Part shown: positions 34,657 to 43,346 of the stretch, in pieces
Layout: each line of letters starts with the position of its first letter
How positions within the stretch are numbered: the first letter of the stretch is position 1
NCBI GenBank assembly: GCA_020639235.1
Contig: JACKHC010000002.1
Coordinates: 186,001-250,000 of the forward strand
Source of the DNA: Phycisphaeraceae bacterium
GTDB lineage: Bacteria; Planctomycetota; Phycisphaerae; Phycisphaerales; UBA1924
Direction of reading: 5' to 3'
Length of the DNA stretch: 64,000 bases
Position numbers and translations under genes: made by a program
Notes under the pieces: model-generated
Seen by the model: the letters and a program-made list of their open reading frames with translations, nothing else
The model's database searches: none
Told to the model about the DNA's origin: nothing

Positions 34657-35274
34657 TCAGCGCCGGCGGCGCGAAGCGGTCAGGCCCGCGAGCCCGAGGA
34701 TGGCAGCCGCGCCGGGCGTCGGGACCGTGATCGAGAAGCTGTCGAAGTTGGTGGCGAAGTTCTCGACCGTGCCACCAGGACCCGAGAGCGTCCAGTTGAG
34801 CTGCTCGTTCAGCCCGAACGCCCCGTACTCAACGCCATCCTTGCCGGTGCTGCCGAGGTTGGCCAGCGCGAGCGCGCTCGATGATGAGTTCCAGATGACA
34901 TGAACACTGACATCACCGGGGAAGCTCACCCAGACGCTCCAGCTAGTCAGCCCGAGTTCGGGATCGCCGACATTGCCGACGGTGTCCGCGCTGAACATGC
35001 GCATGGTGACATCCGAACCATCGACGGGCGTCCCGTCGGGGAGCGTCATCATGAAGTCCATGGGATTCCCGGAACCGCCGTCGGCGAAGGCGTAATGGGT
35101 TCCGGCACCCGACGGTGTGGCCTCGAAGAGCCCGGTGATCCAAAGGCCCCACGGCACAGGGAAGTCGCCCGTGATGTGGACATTGGTGGCGGCGGCGTTG
35201 GCGGTGCCGGCAAGAGCCAAAACCACGCCGGCGGATGCGAAGGCGGCAAGAGAACGATTCAGACGAGTCTTCAT
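34657..35274 (-). CDS. Secreted PEP-CTERM-like protein, tandem copy 2
   Basis: 205-aa paralogue of the preceding gene with a signal peptide (MKTRLNRSLAAFASAGVVLA then LAGTANA) and an identical sorting tail (VPTPGAAAILGLAGLTASRR plus RR). Long blocks are shared with copy 1, such as SADTVGNVGDPELGLTSWS, STGKDGVEY and NFATNFDSFSIT. Differences gather in the N-terminal third. Its leader is almost the same as that of copy 1, so the two are likely regulated alike. Confidence 0.88.
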   Translation of the reverse strand: MKTRLNRSLAAFASAGVVLALAGTANAAATNVHITGDFPVPWGLWITGLFEATPSGAGTHYAFADGGSGNPMDFMMTLPDGTPVDGSDVTMRMFSADTVGNVGDPELGLTSWSVWVSFPGDVSVHVIWNSSSSALALANLGSTGKDGVEYGAFGLNEQLNWTLSGPGGTVENFATNFDSFSITVPTPGAAAILGLAGLTASRRRR

Positions 35275-35599
35275 TGAAAGTCCCTCCAGGGGTCTCGGGC
35301 GTCGCCTCAGATAGGCCACGCCGGGTTGACATGTTTCCATTGGTACGAGAACCAAATCCACGGCATGATTTGGGGGTGCCGCACCCCTCACCCGGGCGCA
35401 GGAGGACCCGTCCCGTCCGACCGGAGTCTGGCGGGGCGCCCCTCTTGGGCGTGGCGGATGGATGCAGCGGGTTGTGTTCCTTCCTTTCTTCCTTGCTCCC
35501 TACCGAACCCCGATGCTCGACGAGTCGGCCTCGGGCTTCAGGGAGCATGCGTCGGCCGGTGACTCATCTTGCAACGAGCGGGAGAAAAACAATCGAGCC
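35275..35599 (-). promoter_or_regulatory. Conserved leader of duplicated gene, copy 2
   Basis: 325 bp between the divergent secreted-protein gene and the sigma-factor gene. Most of it is the conserved leader repeated from 34201-34470. Because the repeat runs to 35590, the sigma-factor promoter must lie within or overlap the duplicated sequence. Confidence 0.5.
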
Positions 35600-36214
35600 A
35601 TGCGTGAGGGCGCCATGGTCACCACGACGCTTCTGCTGGAGCGCCTGCACGACTCGCAGGACGCCGAGGCGTGGCGTCTCTTCGATGAGCGATTCCGCGG
35701 CGTGCTGATCGCGACGGGCCTGCGCCTCGGTCTGACCCGGACCGACGCCGAGGACGCGGCCCAGGAAACCATGCTGCAAGCGCTGCGCGAGTACCAGGCG
35801 GGCAAATACGACCGCGCGCGCGGACGATTGTCGTCGTGGATCGTCGGGATCGCGCGGCACCGGATCCTCGATGCCCGCCGTCAAGGCGCCCGCCGCGCCG
35901 GTCATATGGCGGCTCTCTCGGAAGTCGCCGCGATGAACGATGTGCGCGAGTCGGATGTCGCCGACGCATTCGATCATGCGCTGGAGCGCCACATCTTCGA
36001 GGAGGCGTGGCGCGTGCTGAAGGAGGAGACCAAGGGCGACAGCGCGAGTCTTGAGGCGTTCGAACTGACCTCGCTCCGGGGCGTCGCGATCGCGTCCGCG
36101 GCGCGCATGACCGGGCTGAGCGTCGATCAGGTCTATCTGGCGCGTAACCGCGTCTCCAAGCGGCTCCGGGCGGCGGTCGAGCGGGTCGACCGCGCAATCC
36201 GCGACGGCGTCTAG
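35600..36214 (+). CDS. ECF-type RNA polymerase sigma factor
   Basis: 204-aa sigma-70-family factor. Region 2 is at residues 25-95 (TRTDAEDAAQETMLQALREY, then SSWIVGIARHRILDARRQGA). Region 4 is at 140-200 (FELTSLRGVAIASAARMTGL, SVDQVYLARNRVSKRLRAA). Region 1.1 is absent, as expected for ECF factors. It starts 16 bp upstream of a large Ser/Thr kinase gene. Such pairs are common in planctomycetes, where a kinase rather than a classical anti-sigma factor controls the sigma factor. Confidence 0.85.
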   Translation: MREGAMVTTTLLLERLHDSQDAEAWRLFDERFRGVLIATGLRLGLTRTDAEDAAQETMLQALREYQAGKYDRARGRLSSWIVGIARHRILDARRQGARRAGHMAALSEVAAMNDVRESDVADAFDHALERHIFEEAWRVLKEETKGDSASLEAFELTSLRGVAIASAARMTGLSVDQVYLARNRVSKRLRAAVERVDRAIRDGV

Positions 36215-36229
36215 GCGAGAGGTAACGGG

Positions 36230-39200
36230 ATGGCGACGGGCACAACAACCTGTCCGGGGTCGAGCCTCCTCGAAGCGCTGGCCTCCGGTGCGCCCGTCTC
36301 CGAAGAGATCGGTGCGCACATCGCCCGCTGCGCCAAGTGCGCCGAGTACCTGTCGTCGGCGCGGTTCAGCCGGCGCTTCGCCGAGGTAATGTCCGACACG
36401 CCGGTGACCACACCCACGCCGCCGAGCGAAGCGCCCGATCTGTTCGGGTATCAGGTGCTCGGCGAGATCTCGCGCGGCGGGCAGGGCGTCATCTATCGCG
36501 CCGAGCAGCTGACCACGGGCCAGATCGTCGCGATCAAAGTCCTGCACCCGGCGGGCGGCACGCTCGACACCACCCGGGAGTCGCGGGCGCGCTTCCTCAG
36601 AGAAATCCAGATCGTCGCGTCGCTCAGCGCACCCGGCATCGTGCGACTGCTCGACTCGCTCAAACTCATGGACGGCCGCGAAGCGCTCGTCATGGAGTAC
36701 ATCGACGGCCAGCCCCTCGACGCCTGGCGCGACGCGCAGACACCGCCGAGCGAGGCGGACCGGCTGCAACTGCTCGCCGAGATCGCCGATGCGCTCCACC
36801 ACGCGCACCAGCGCGGCGTGACGCACCGCGACCTCAAACCATCCAATATTCTTGTCGATGCTCAGGACCACCCACACCTGCTCGATTTCGGCGTGGCCCG
36901 CCACACCGGAACCAGCGATCGCGTAACGCTCACGGGACAGTTCACGGGCACGCTCGCGTACGCCGCACCAGAGCAGGTGTCGCCCGGCTCCGGCGGCCCC
37001 GACATCCGCACGGATATCTACTCACTCGGCGTCATCGGCTTCGAACTCCTCACGGGGCGCATGCCCTACAAGGTCGACGGCGCACTGGATACCACCGTCC
37101 GCAACATCCTCGAGGCCGATCCGCCCGCGCGCACGCGCATCGGCCTGGCCATGGATGTCTGGTGCGTGCTCAACAAGGCGTGCTCCAAGCGGCCCGAGCG
37201 CCGGTACCAGTCGGCCTCGGAGTTCGCGCGCGACCTCCGACACGCGGCGTCGGGCGAAGCCGTCGATGCGCGGCGCGACAGCGGGTGGTACCTCACCCGC
37301 AAGTCCATCGCGCGCCATCGGTTCGCGGTCGGCGTGTTCCTGGCGCTGCTAGTGGGCGTATTGGGCGTGGTGGCCGCCCTGGCCACCGGCAACCGGCGGC
37401 TGCAGGGCGCACTGCACGAGAGCCGACTGAATCAGATTCACGCGCACCTCTCCGCCGGCGAGCGCGAACGCGCAGAAGCGGTCATGTGGACCGAACTCGA
37501 CCGCGTCGGCAGCACCGATGTCGATCCCGAGAGCCAGTTGTGGAGCGGCACGCGCAGCGAGCGCCGGCTGCTCTGGCGCGCCATGGAGATGCAGGCGCAA
37601 GCGACCTGCCTCAGCATGACCCCGTTCCGCGACGCCACCGATCCACGCATGACGACCCTAGACGATGGCTCGTTCGGCGTCCTCACGCCAAATGGACGGG
37701 TGCGGCGCGTCGATCCCCTCACCGGCGCCACGATCGGTGAGTCCCAGTTCCCCGTGCCGGGTCGCGTCACGGCGATGTGGCTCTCGCTCGACGGCCAGGA
37801 CGCGATCGTGCAGTACCCCGGCGGCGTGCGCATCACATCCGTCGCGACCGGCGCGACGCTCGCCGATCGCGCCCTGACCGCAGAGTTCACGAACGCACGC
37901 GGATTCGTCGTAACCCCGAAGGCCATCGCGATCTCCGCTCCGAGCGGGAGGGTGGTCGTTCTCGACCGCCACTCACTCGAACCGAGATACGAGTCCGACG
38001 ACCTGCTATTCGGCGAGCAACCATGGATCGACGACGACGGATCGACCGTGGTGTTCCTCGATCGCCGATCGCGGTTGCGCGCGATCGACATCGCATCGGG
38101 CGCCGACCGACTCACCCCAAGCCAACCCGTCCTCGTCAATCCCCCCGTCAGTTCACTCCCGCAGGTCGTCGCGACGCCCGACCTGCAGACCGTGCTCGTC
38201 TCGCACCGAGACGGCATCGAAATCCTGACACGCGCGGGCGACACCTATCGATCCGTGCGTTCCATCGCGACCGGGTACATGACCCGAATCTCGATCGACC
38301 CCTCCGGCTCCGTCGTCGCCGGCAACGCCTACGGCGATGCGCAACTCCGCATGTGGGACCTCGAGACCGGCGCGGAACTACCCGCACTCGGCGGACATCA
38401 CGGCGCCGTGCAGACCGTGGCGTTCTCACACGACGGCTCGCGCGTCGCGACGGTCGACTCACAGGGCACCTTCCGACTGTGGGGCGCGCCCAAGTCGGTG
38501 TGGAAGGAGTCCCTCGGACGCGCCACCGCTTCGGCGCATCAGATCGCCACCGACCCGCGGGACCGGCAGGTATTCGCGATCGATCGCGCCGCATCGTTGA
38601 CGGTGCTCGATCGAGATCACCCCTCGTCGAACTGGGATATCGCTTCACCCGTCGGCGGCGTGATGGTCGCAACCGACACCACATCCACGCGCCTCGCCTG
38701 CGCCGATCTCGACGGACACATCACCCTCGCCGCGATCGATGGACGCTCGATGACACCGACGCGAGTCCTGGCGCTCGATGCCGGGCAGACCGTCAGCGCG
38801 TGCGCCTTCGCCCCGTCACCGGAGCGCGCCGGCATTCTGGGCGTGGCGACGAATCAGGGGCGCGCGCTGCTGGTGGACGCCGACACGGGCGCCATCCTGC
38901 TCGATCGCGAGGTCGATCCCGGCACCATGCTCTCGGACCTCTGCTGGACGCCCGACGGCGCGCAACTCATCGTCTCAACGAGAGACGGGCGGGTCCTCAT
39001 CCTCGACGGTCTCGATTTCAAACTCGTACGCGAACTCAAAGCATCGATCACGCAGGTGCGAAGTCTGGCGATCGATCGGAGCGGAACCACGGTGTACGCG
39101 GCCGGGGACGCCGGCCAGATCCTCCGAATCAACATCGAGAGCGGGTCGATCCACCGGTCCGACCGCCTCAGCGAGCACAGTCTCTTCGCCGTGGCCGTCG

Positions 39201-39433
39201 CCTCGACGGGAGACCTCGTCTATGTCGGAACGCGGAACGCGCTCGTCATCGTCGTCGATGCGCACACGCTGGAGGAACTCGCCGCCTTCGACGCAGGCGG
39301 CGCGGTGATGGACCTCCGGGCCGGCAGGGACGCCCACACCCTCTTCATCTCCGCGGTCGACCGCCCCATCGAAGTCTGGGACTTCGACGCCCTCGCCCAC
39401 ACCCTCTCCGGCACCCGGCCCAAGGCCCCCTGA
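36230..39433 (+). CDS. Membrane Ser/Thr kinase with C-terminal beta-propeller
   Basis: 1067-aa kinase. Residues 25-45 hold H-x3-C-x2-C (HIARCAKCAEYL), resembling the zinc-binding part of anti-sigma proteins. The Hanks kinase domain spans about 70-340: GEISRGGQGVIYRAEQ, AIKVL, THRDLKPSNILV, LLDFGVARHTG, LAYAAPEQV. A TM helix follows near 365-385 (FAVGVFLALLVGVLGVVAAL), then about 600 residues of WD40-like blades outside the membrane (NAYGDAQLRMWDLETGAELP, VWDFDAL). The likely role is to sense something outside and act on the sigma factor encoded upstream. Confidence 0.9.
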   Translation: MATGTTTCPGSSLLEALASGAPVSEEIGAHIARCAKCAEYLSSARFSRRFAEVMSDTPVTTPTPPSEAPDLFGYQVLGEISRGGQGVIYRAEQLTTGQIVAIKVLHPAGGTLDTTRESRARFLREIQIVASLSAPGIVRLLDSLKLMDGREALVMEYIDGQPLDAWRDAQTPPSEADRLQLLAEIADALHHAHQRGVTHRDLKPSNILVDAQDHPHLLDFGVARHTGTSDRVTLTGQFTGTLAYAAPEQVSPGSGGPDIRTDIYSLGVIGFELLTGRMPYKVDGALDTTVRNILEADPPARTRIGLAMDVWCVLNKACSKRPERRYQSASEFARDLRHAASGEAVDARRDSGWYLTRKSIARHRFAVGVFLALLVGVLGVVAALATGNRRLQGALHESRLNQIHAHLSAGERERAEAVMWTELDRVGSTDVDPESQLWSGTRSERRLLWRAMEMQAQATCLSMTPFRDATDPRMTTLDDGSFGVLTPNGRVRRVDPLTGATIGESQFPVPGRVTAMWLSLDGQDAIVQYPGGVRITSVATGATLADRALTAEFTNARGFVVTPKAIAISAPSGRVVVLDRHSLEPRYESDDLLFGEQPWIDDDGSTVVFLDRRSRLRAIDIASGADRLTPSQPVLVNPPVSSLPQVVATPDLQTVLVSHRDGIEILTRAGDTYRSVRSIATGYMTRISIDPSGSVVAGNAYGDAQLRMWDLETGAELPALGGHHGAVQTVAFSHDGSRVATVDSQGTFRLWGAPKSVWKESLGRATASAHQIATDPRDRQVFAIDRAASLTVLDRDHPSSNWDIASPVGGVMVATDTTSTRLACADLDGHITLAAIDGRSMTPTRVLALDAGQTVSACAFAPSPERAGILGVATNQGRALLVDADTGAILLDREVDPGTMLSDLCWTPDGAQLIVSTRDGRVLILDGLDFKLVRELKASITQVRSLAIDRSGTTVYAAGDAGQILRINIESGSIHRSDRLSEHSLFAVAVASTGDLVYVGTRNALVIVVDAHTLEELAAFDAGGAVMDLRAGRDAHTLFISAVDRPIEVWDFDALAHTLSGTRPKAP

Positions 39434-39507
39434 GCCGCCCCCCAACCCCTTCCGCCCGCCACCCATAACGCCGCCGGGAAGCCGCCGGCTTGCCCCTCCT
39501 GCCGATT

Positions 39508-39540
39508 TGCATAATAATGCACATGTTGTATATTTACGCA
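39508..39540 (+). promoter_or_regulatory. Two candidate ARG boxes (ArgR operator)
   Basis: TGCATAATAATGCA (39508-39521) is a near-perfect palindrome with TGCAT/ATGCA arms. TGTATATTTACGCA (39527-39540) is a weaker copy 19 bp downstream. Paired AT-rich boxes about two helical turns apart are how ArgR hexamers bind. The AT-rich patch stands out in GC-rich DNA and lies 35-67 bp before argR, the first gene of the arginine operon. The match is by shape; no footprint can be cited. Confidence 0.65.
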
Positions 39541-39574
39541 TCGGCCCGCGACCCGACGGAGAACCCCTCGTTCC

Positions 39575-40027
39575 ATGAACACCGCCCGACGCAGACAGCT
39601 CATCGAGCAGATGCTCCGCTCGCGCTCGGCTCAGAGCCAGCACGAGATCGCCGCCGCGCTCAGCGCGCGGGGAATATCGATCACCCAGGCGACGATCTCC
39701 CGCGACCTGGCCGCGCTCGGAGCGCTCAAGGGCTCCGGCGGCTACGTCCTCGCGGACACCGGCAACAGGAGCGACGGCGAGACGGAGTCGGTGCTCGAGT
39801 CGATCCGGACGCACTCGCTCTCGATCAGAGCCGCCGACTCCATCGTCGTGATCCGCACCAATCCGGGACACGCCAATGTGCTCGGGGCGGCCATCGACAT
39901 GCGACTGCCGACGGGCGTCATCGGATGCATCGCCGGAGACGACACACTGTTTCTCGCCGCCACCAGCCGCGCCGTGGCGCAACGACTGGCAACCCGACTC
40001 ACCCGCGCCCAGAACTCGGAGCACTGA
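39575..40027 (+). CDS. argR: Arginine repressor ArgR
   Basis: 150-aa regulator. The N-terminal winged helix has SQHEIAAALSARGISITQAT then ISRDLAALGALK, the near-universal ArgR DNA-binding motif. The C-terminal oligomerisation and arginine-binding domain has RTNPGHANVLGAAIDMRLPT and GCIAGDDTLFLAA, with the aspartate pair that contacts arginine. With arginine bound, it should repress the operon it heads and itself. The ATG of the carbamoyltransferase follows the stop after 4 bp. Two ARG-box-like sites lie just upstream. Confidence 0.95.
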   Translation: MNTARRRQLIEQMLRSRSAQSQHEIAAALSARGISITQATISRDLAALGALKGSGGYVLADTGNRSDGETESVLESIRTHSLSIRAADSIVVIRTNPGHANVLGAAIDMRLPTGVIGCIAGDDTLFLAATSRAVAQRLATRLTRAQNSEH

Positions 40028-40031
40028 CACC

Positions 40032-41078
40032 ATGAAGCCGAAGCACTTCATCACAACGCGCCAGTGGTCGCGGCCCCACATCGACCGCCTCCTCGATCTC
40101 GCCTCGACGCTCAAACGCGCGCCCATCCAGCCGCTGCTCGGTGGCAAGACGGTGGCCCTCGTCTTTTTCAACCCGTCCCTCCGCACGCGAACCTCGATGG
40201 AAATCGGCGTGTGGCAGCTCGGCGGCCACGCCGTCGTACTCGAGCCGGGCAAGGGCGCCTGGCCCATCGAGTTCGCCGACGGAGCCGTCATGGACGGCGA
40301 AGCAGAAGAACACGTCCGCGAGGCCGCGCGCGTCCTCTCGTCGTACTGCGATCTCATCGCGGTCCGAAAGTTCCCCGCCTTCAAGAACTGGGCCGAAGAC
40401 CGCCAGGACCTCGCCATCCGCGCGTTTGAGCGTCACGCCACGGTCCCCGTGATCAACCTCGAGACCATCGAGCACCCGTGCCAGGAACTTGCCCACGCGC
40501 TGGCGCTTCGGGAGCGCTTCGGCAATCTCCAGAACCGCAAGTATGTCCTCACATGGACCTACCACCCACGCCCGCTCAACACCGCGGTCGCCAACTCGTC
40601 GTTGCTGATCGCCACGAAACTCGGGATGGATGTGACGCTCCTCTGCCCCGACGAGCGGTACCTCCTCGACGAGCGGTACCTCGATGCCGCCCGCCAGCAG
40701 GCGCAAGAGCACGGCGGCTCATTCTCGATCGAGCACGATATCGACCGCGCCTACGCGGGCGCCGAGATCGTCTACGCCAAGAGCTGGGGCGCACTCCCCC
40801 ACTACGGCGATCCCGACGCCGAACGCGCCATCCGCGATCAATACAAGCACTTCATCGTCGACGAACGGAAGATGGCGTTGACCAACAACGCGGCCTTCAG
40901 CCACTGCCTCCCCATGCGACGCAACATCAAAGCGACCGACGCCGTTGTCGACTCGCCGAACGCGCTCGTCATCCAGGAGGCGGCCAACCGTCTGCCCACG
41001 CAGAAAGCGGTCATGGCGACCCTCCTGAACACTCATCCCAAACAACCCGCTGGCACATTGGAGGCCGCGCATGCCTGA
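40032..41078 (+). CDS. argF': N-acetylornithine carbamoyltransferase
   Basis: 348-aa transcarbamylase. It aligns without gaps over the first 90 residues with the Xanthomonas acetylornithine enzyme (from memory): VALVFFNPSLRTRTSMEIGV (carbamoyl-phosphate site), QLGGHAVVLEPGKGAWPIEF, VMDGEAEEHV, HPCQELAHALAL, KYVLTWTYHPRPLNTAVANS, FSHCLPMRRN and a C-terminal QKAVMATLL. Glu92, which distinguishes acetyl- from succinyl-ornithine users, is present. The product would be N-acetylcitrulline, not citrulline. It overlaps argG by 8 bp. Confidence 0.93.
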   Translation: MKPKHFITTRQWSRPHIDRLLDLASTLKRAPIQPLLGGKTVALVFFNPSLRTRTSMEIGVWQLGGHAVVLEPGKGAWPIEFADGAVMDGEAEEHVREAARVLSSYCDLIAVRKFPAFKNWAEDRQDLAIRAFERHATVPVINLETIEHPCQELAHALALRERFGNLQNRKYVLTWTYHPRPLNTAVANSSLLIATKLGMDVTLLCPDERYLLDERYLDAARQQAQEHGGSFSIEHDIDRAYAGAEIVYAKSWGALPHYGDPDAERAIRDQYKHFIVDERKMALTNNAAFSHCLPMRRNIKATDAVVDSPNALVIQEAANRLPTQKAVMATLLNTHPKQPAGTLEAAHA

Positions 41079-42312
41079 CACCGTTGCATTGGCATTCTCC
41101 GGGGGGCTGGACACAAGCTACTGCGTCCTCGATCTGATCAAGCGCGGCTACCGAGTCGTGACGCTCTTCGTCGATACTGGCGGCGTCACGCCCGAGCGCA
41201 AGAAGTGGATCCGCGACCGCGCGCTGTCGCTCGGCTCAGCAGCGCATCACGAGACAGACGGCTCCGCGCCGCTCTGGGATGACATCGTGGTGCCGTTCGT
41301 CATGGGCGGCGCGCCCTACGCCGGCGCATACCCCCTGCTCTGCGCCGACCGGACCGTCATCGCCGACGCGCTGGCCACGCTGGCGCGCCAGATCGGGGCA
41401 TCCGCGGTAGCGCACGGATGCACCGCGATGGGCAACGATCAGGTCCGGTTCGATCTGGCACTGCGCAGTCTGGTCGACCTCCCGATCCTCGCGCCCATCC
41501 GCGACCTCCAGGGTGCCGTGGACCGCCCGCGTGTCTACGAAGCGGAAGTCCTCCGCAGCGCCGGATTCGAAGTCGGGATCGACGAGAAGCGTTACTCCAT
41601 CAACGAGAACCTCCTCGGGGTCACCATGTCCGGGTCGGAGATCGACGACTTCGCGGCACCGGACGACACCGCCGCGCGCCGCCTCGTCGCGCCCCGCGCC
41701 CAATGGCCCACCCAACCGCTGAGCATCCGGCTCACCTTCGACGCCGGCAGGCTCGTCGCGCTCGACGGCGCCCCCACCGACGGCCCGACAATGCTCCGCA
41801 CACTCAACGAACGCTTCGGCGTGTACGGCGTCGGACGCTCCATCTACACCGGCGACACGGTCATCGGCCTCAAGGGACGCATCCTGTTCGAGGCCCCGGG
41901 ACTGCTCACGATGATCGCGGCCCACAAGGCGCTCGAAGACGCAACGCTCAGCCGCTCGCAGGCCGCATTCAAGCCGATGGTCGCCTCCAAGTGGACCGAA
42001 CTCATGTACGCCGGGCTGTACCACGACCCCCTGCGCCTCGACCTGGAGCGCTTCATCCGCTCCACGCAGCAGCGCGTCACGGGCGATGTCGTCCTCCGCA
42101 CCGAAGGCGGGAGCGTGCTGCCCGTGCAGGTCTGCTCCGAACACCTGCTCGTCGATCGCAGCGCGACCTATGCGCAACACGCGGACTGGAGCGCCGCAGA
42201 CGCCGAGGGCTTTATCCGCCTGTTCGGCCTCTCCAGCGCGATGTGGTGCCGCCGACAACACCCAGTTCACTCGGAAGCCAAGCCGCTCGGAGCCCCGGCA
42301 TGCTCGGCGTGA
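41071..42312 (+). CDS. argG: Argininosuccinate synthase
   Basis: 413-aa ligase joining citrulline and aspartate with ATP. The pyrophosphatase-type P-loop is VALAFSGGLDTSYCVLDL, and CTAMGNDQVRFDLALRSL and YSINENLLGVTMSGSEI are conserved blocks of the synthetase domain. Its start overlaps the carbamoyltransferase stop by 8 bp and its end overlaps the deacetylase start by 13 bp. In the acetyl pathway its citrulline comes from the next enzyme, acetylcitrulline deacetylase. Confidence 0.94.
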   Translation: MPDTVALAFSGGLDTSYCVLDLIKRGYRVVTLFVDTGGVTPERKKWIRDRALSLGSAAHHETDGSAPLWDDIVVPFVMGGAPYAGAYPLLCADRTVIADALATLARQIGASAVAHGCTAMGNDQVRFDLALRSLVDLPILAPIRDLQGAVDRPRVYEAEVLRSAGFEVGIDEKRYSINENLLGVTMSGSEIDDFAAPDDTAARRLVAPRAQWPTQPLSIRLTFDAGRLVALDGAPTDGPTMLRTLNERFGVYGVGRSIYTGDTVIGLKGRILFEAPGLLTMIAAHKALEDATLSRSQAAFKPMVASKWTELMYAGLYHDPLRLDLERFIRSTQQRVTGDVVLRTEGGSVLPVQVCSEHLLVDRSATYAQHADWSAADAEGFIRLFGLSSAMWCRRQHPVHSEAKPLGAPACSA

Positions 42313-43346
42313 TCGATCATCTGCATCACCTCGTCGCCGCCAATACAACGAACCCTCCCCGACTGATCTCGCCAGACGGAGGGGCGGTGTGCTACTGCGC
42401 AGAGGTCCTCGGACAGTGCGGGTTCGCGACGCGAATCATCGACCTCGGCGACGGCTGCCTCAATCTGATCGCCACGCGCGGAGCGCCCCGGACCATCATC
42501 AACTGCCACCTCGACACCGTGCCCGTGTGCGAGGGCTGGACTGGCGACCCCTTCTCGCTCCGCATCGAAGGCAATGACGCGGTCGGCCTCGGCGCGTGCG
42601 ATATCAAGGGCGCGGCCGCAGCGATTCTCTCCGCGGCCCAGCGCACGCGGGGCGACGCGATGATCTTCTTCTCGACCGACGAAGAAGCGGGCTCGAGCCG
42701 GTGCGTCCGGACATTCCTGGCCGAGCAACCGCCCGAAGTCGACGCCGCGGTCGTCTGCGAACCCACGCAATGCCAGGCGGTGACGGCGCACCGCGGGCTC
42801 CTCTCGGTCGAGGCCGTCTTCACCGGAACGAGCGGGCACGCCAGCGCCGCCTCAACCGACAGCGCCGTCCATCGCGCCGTGAAGTGGTCCGCCGCAGCGC
42901 TTGACTGGCGCGAGCGCGATCATCCCGCGTCCCGGCTCTCTATCGGCGTGATCGAGGGTGGCGTCAAACCCAACATGACCGCCTCCTCGGCGCGCGTCCG
43001 CTTCGGGTTGCGCCCGGAGGTCGGCGCCTCCGCCGAGAGCCATCTGCTGGAGTTGAAGTCGCTCTCCGGCGGCGCAGGCGTCGCGTGGACCGAGCGCTTC
43101 CACGGACCCGCCCTGACGCCAAGCAACGCCGCTGCCGCGCTGGCCCATCGACTCGGCGCACCGATCGGCGACCCGGTGGACTTCTGGACCGAAGCGGCGC
43201 TGTTCGCCGCCGCCGGCATCCCCTCGGTGGTGTTCGGCCCCGGCTCGATCGCGCAGGCGCACGCGCCCAACGAACGCGTCCCCGTCGCACAACTCGAACT
43301 CGCCGCGACCTGCTACGCTCGTCTCTTCGAAGGAGGTCTGGCATGA
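42300..43346 (+). CDS. argE': N-acetylcitrulline deacetylase (M20 family)
   Basis: 348-aa zinc amidohydrolase. Metal ligands are in NCHLDTVPVCEGW (H, with the catalytic D two residues on), GLGACDIKGAAAAIL (D), FFSTDEEAGSSRC (general base E and ligand E) and the late SIAQAHAPNE (H). VDFWTEAALFAAAGIPSVVF resembles the Xanthomonas acetylcitrulline deacetylase. Position between argG and the NAGK-NAGS fusion is also the same as in Xanthomonas. General ArgE activity on acetylornithine cannot be excluded, but the upstream enzyme makes acetylcitrulline. The ATG at 42300 overlaps argG. Confidence 0.88.
   Translation: MLGVIDHLHHLVAANTTNPPRLISPDGGAVCYCAEVLGQCGFATRIIDLGDGCLNLIATRGAPRTIINCHLDTVPVCEGWTGDPFSLRIEGNDAVGLGACDIKGAAAAILSAAQRTRGDAMIFFSTDEEAGSSRCVRTFLAEQPPEVDAAVVCEPTQCQAVTAHRGLLSVEAVFTGTSGHASAASTDSAVHRAVKWSAAALDWRERDHPASRLSIGVIEGGVKPNMTASSARVRFGLRPEVGASAESHLLELKSLSGGAGVAWTERFHGPALTPSNAAAALAHRLGAPIGDPVDFWTEAALFAAAGIPSVVFGPGSIAQAHAPNERVPVAQLELAATCYARLFEGGLA

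Larger units (their letters stand above)
34591..35590. repeat. Tandem duplication, copy 2
   Basis: Second copy of the repeat described at 33471-34470, with terminator-like stem, gene and leader in the same order and strand. The repeat ends abruptly at 35590, ten bases before the start codon of the sigma factor gene. Confidence 0.9.

Noticed and set aside
37777..39468. A 563-codon frame overlapping the propeller half of the kinase in another phase.
   Set aside because: It is almost entirely R, H, P and T; the kinase frame has regular WD40-like blades.
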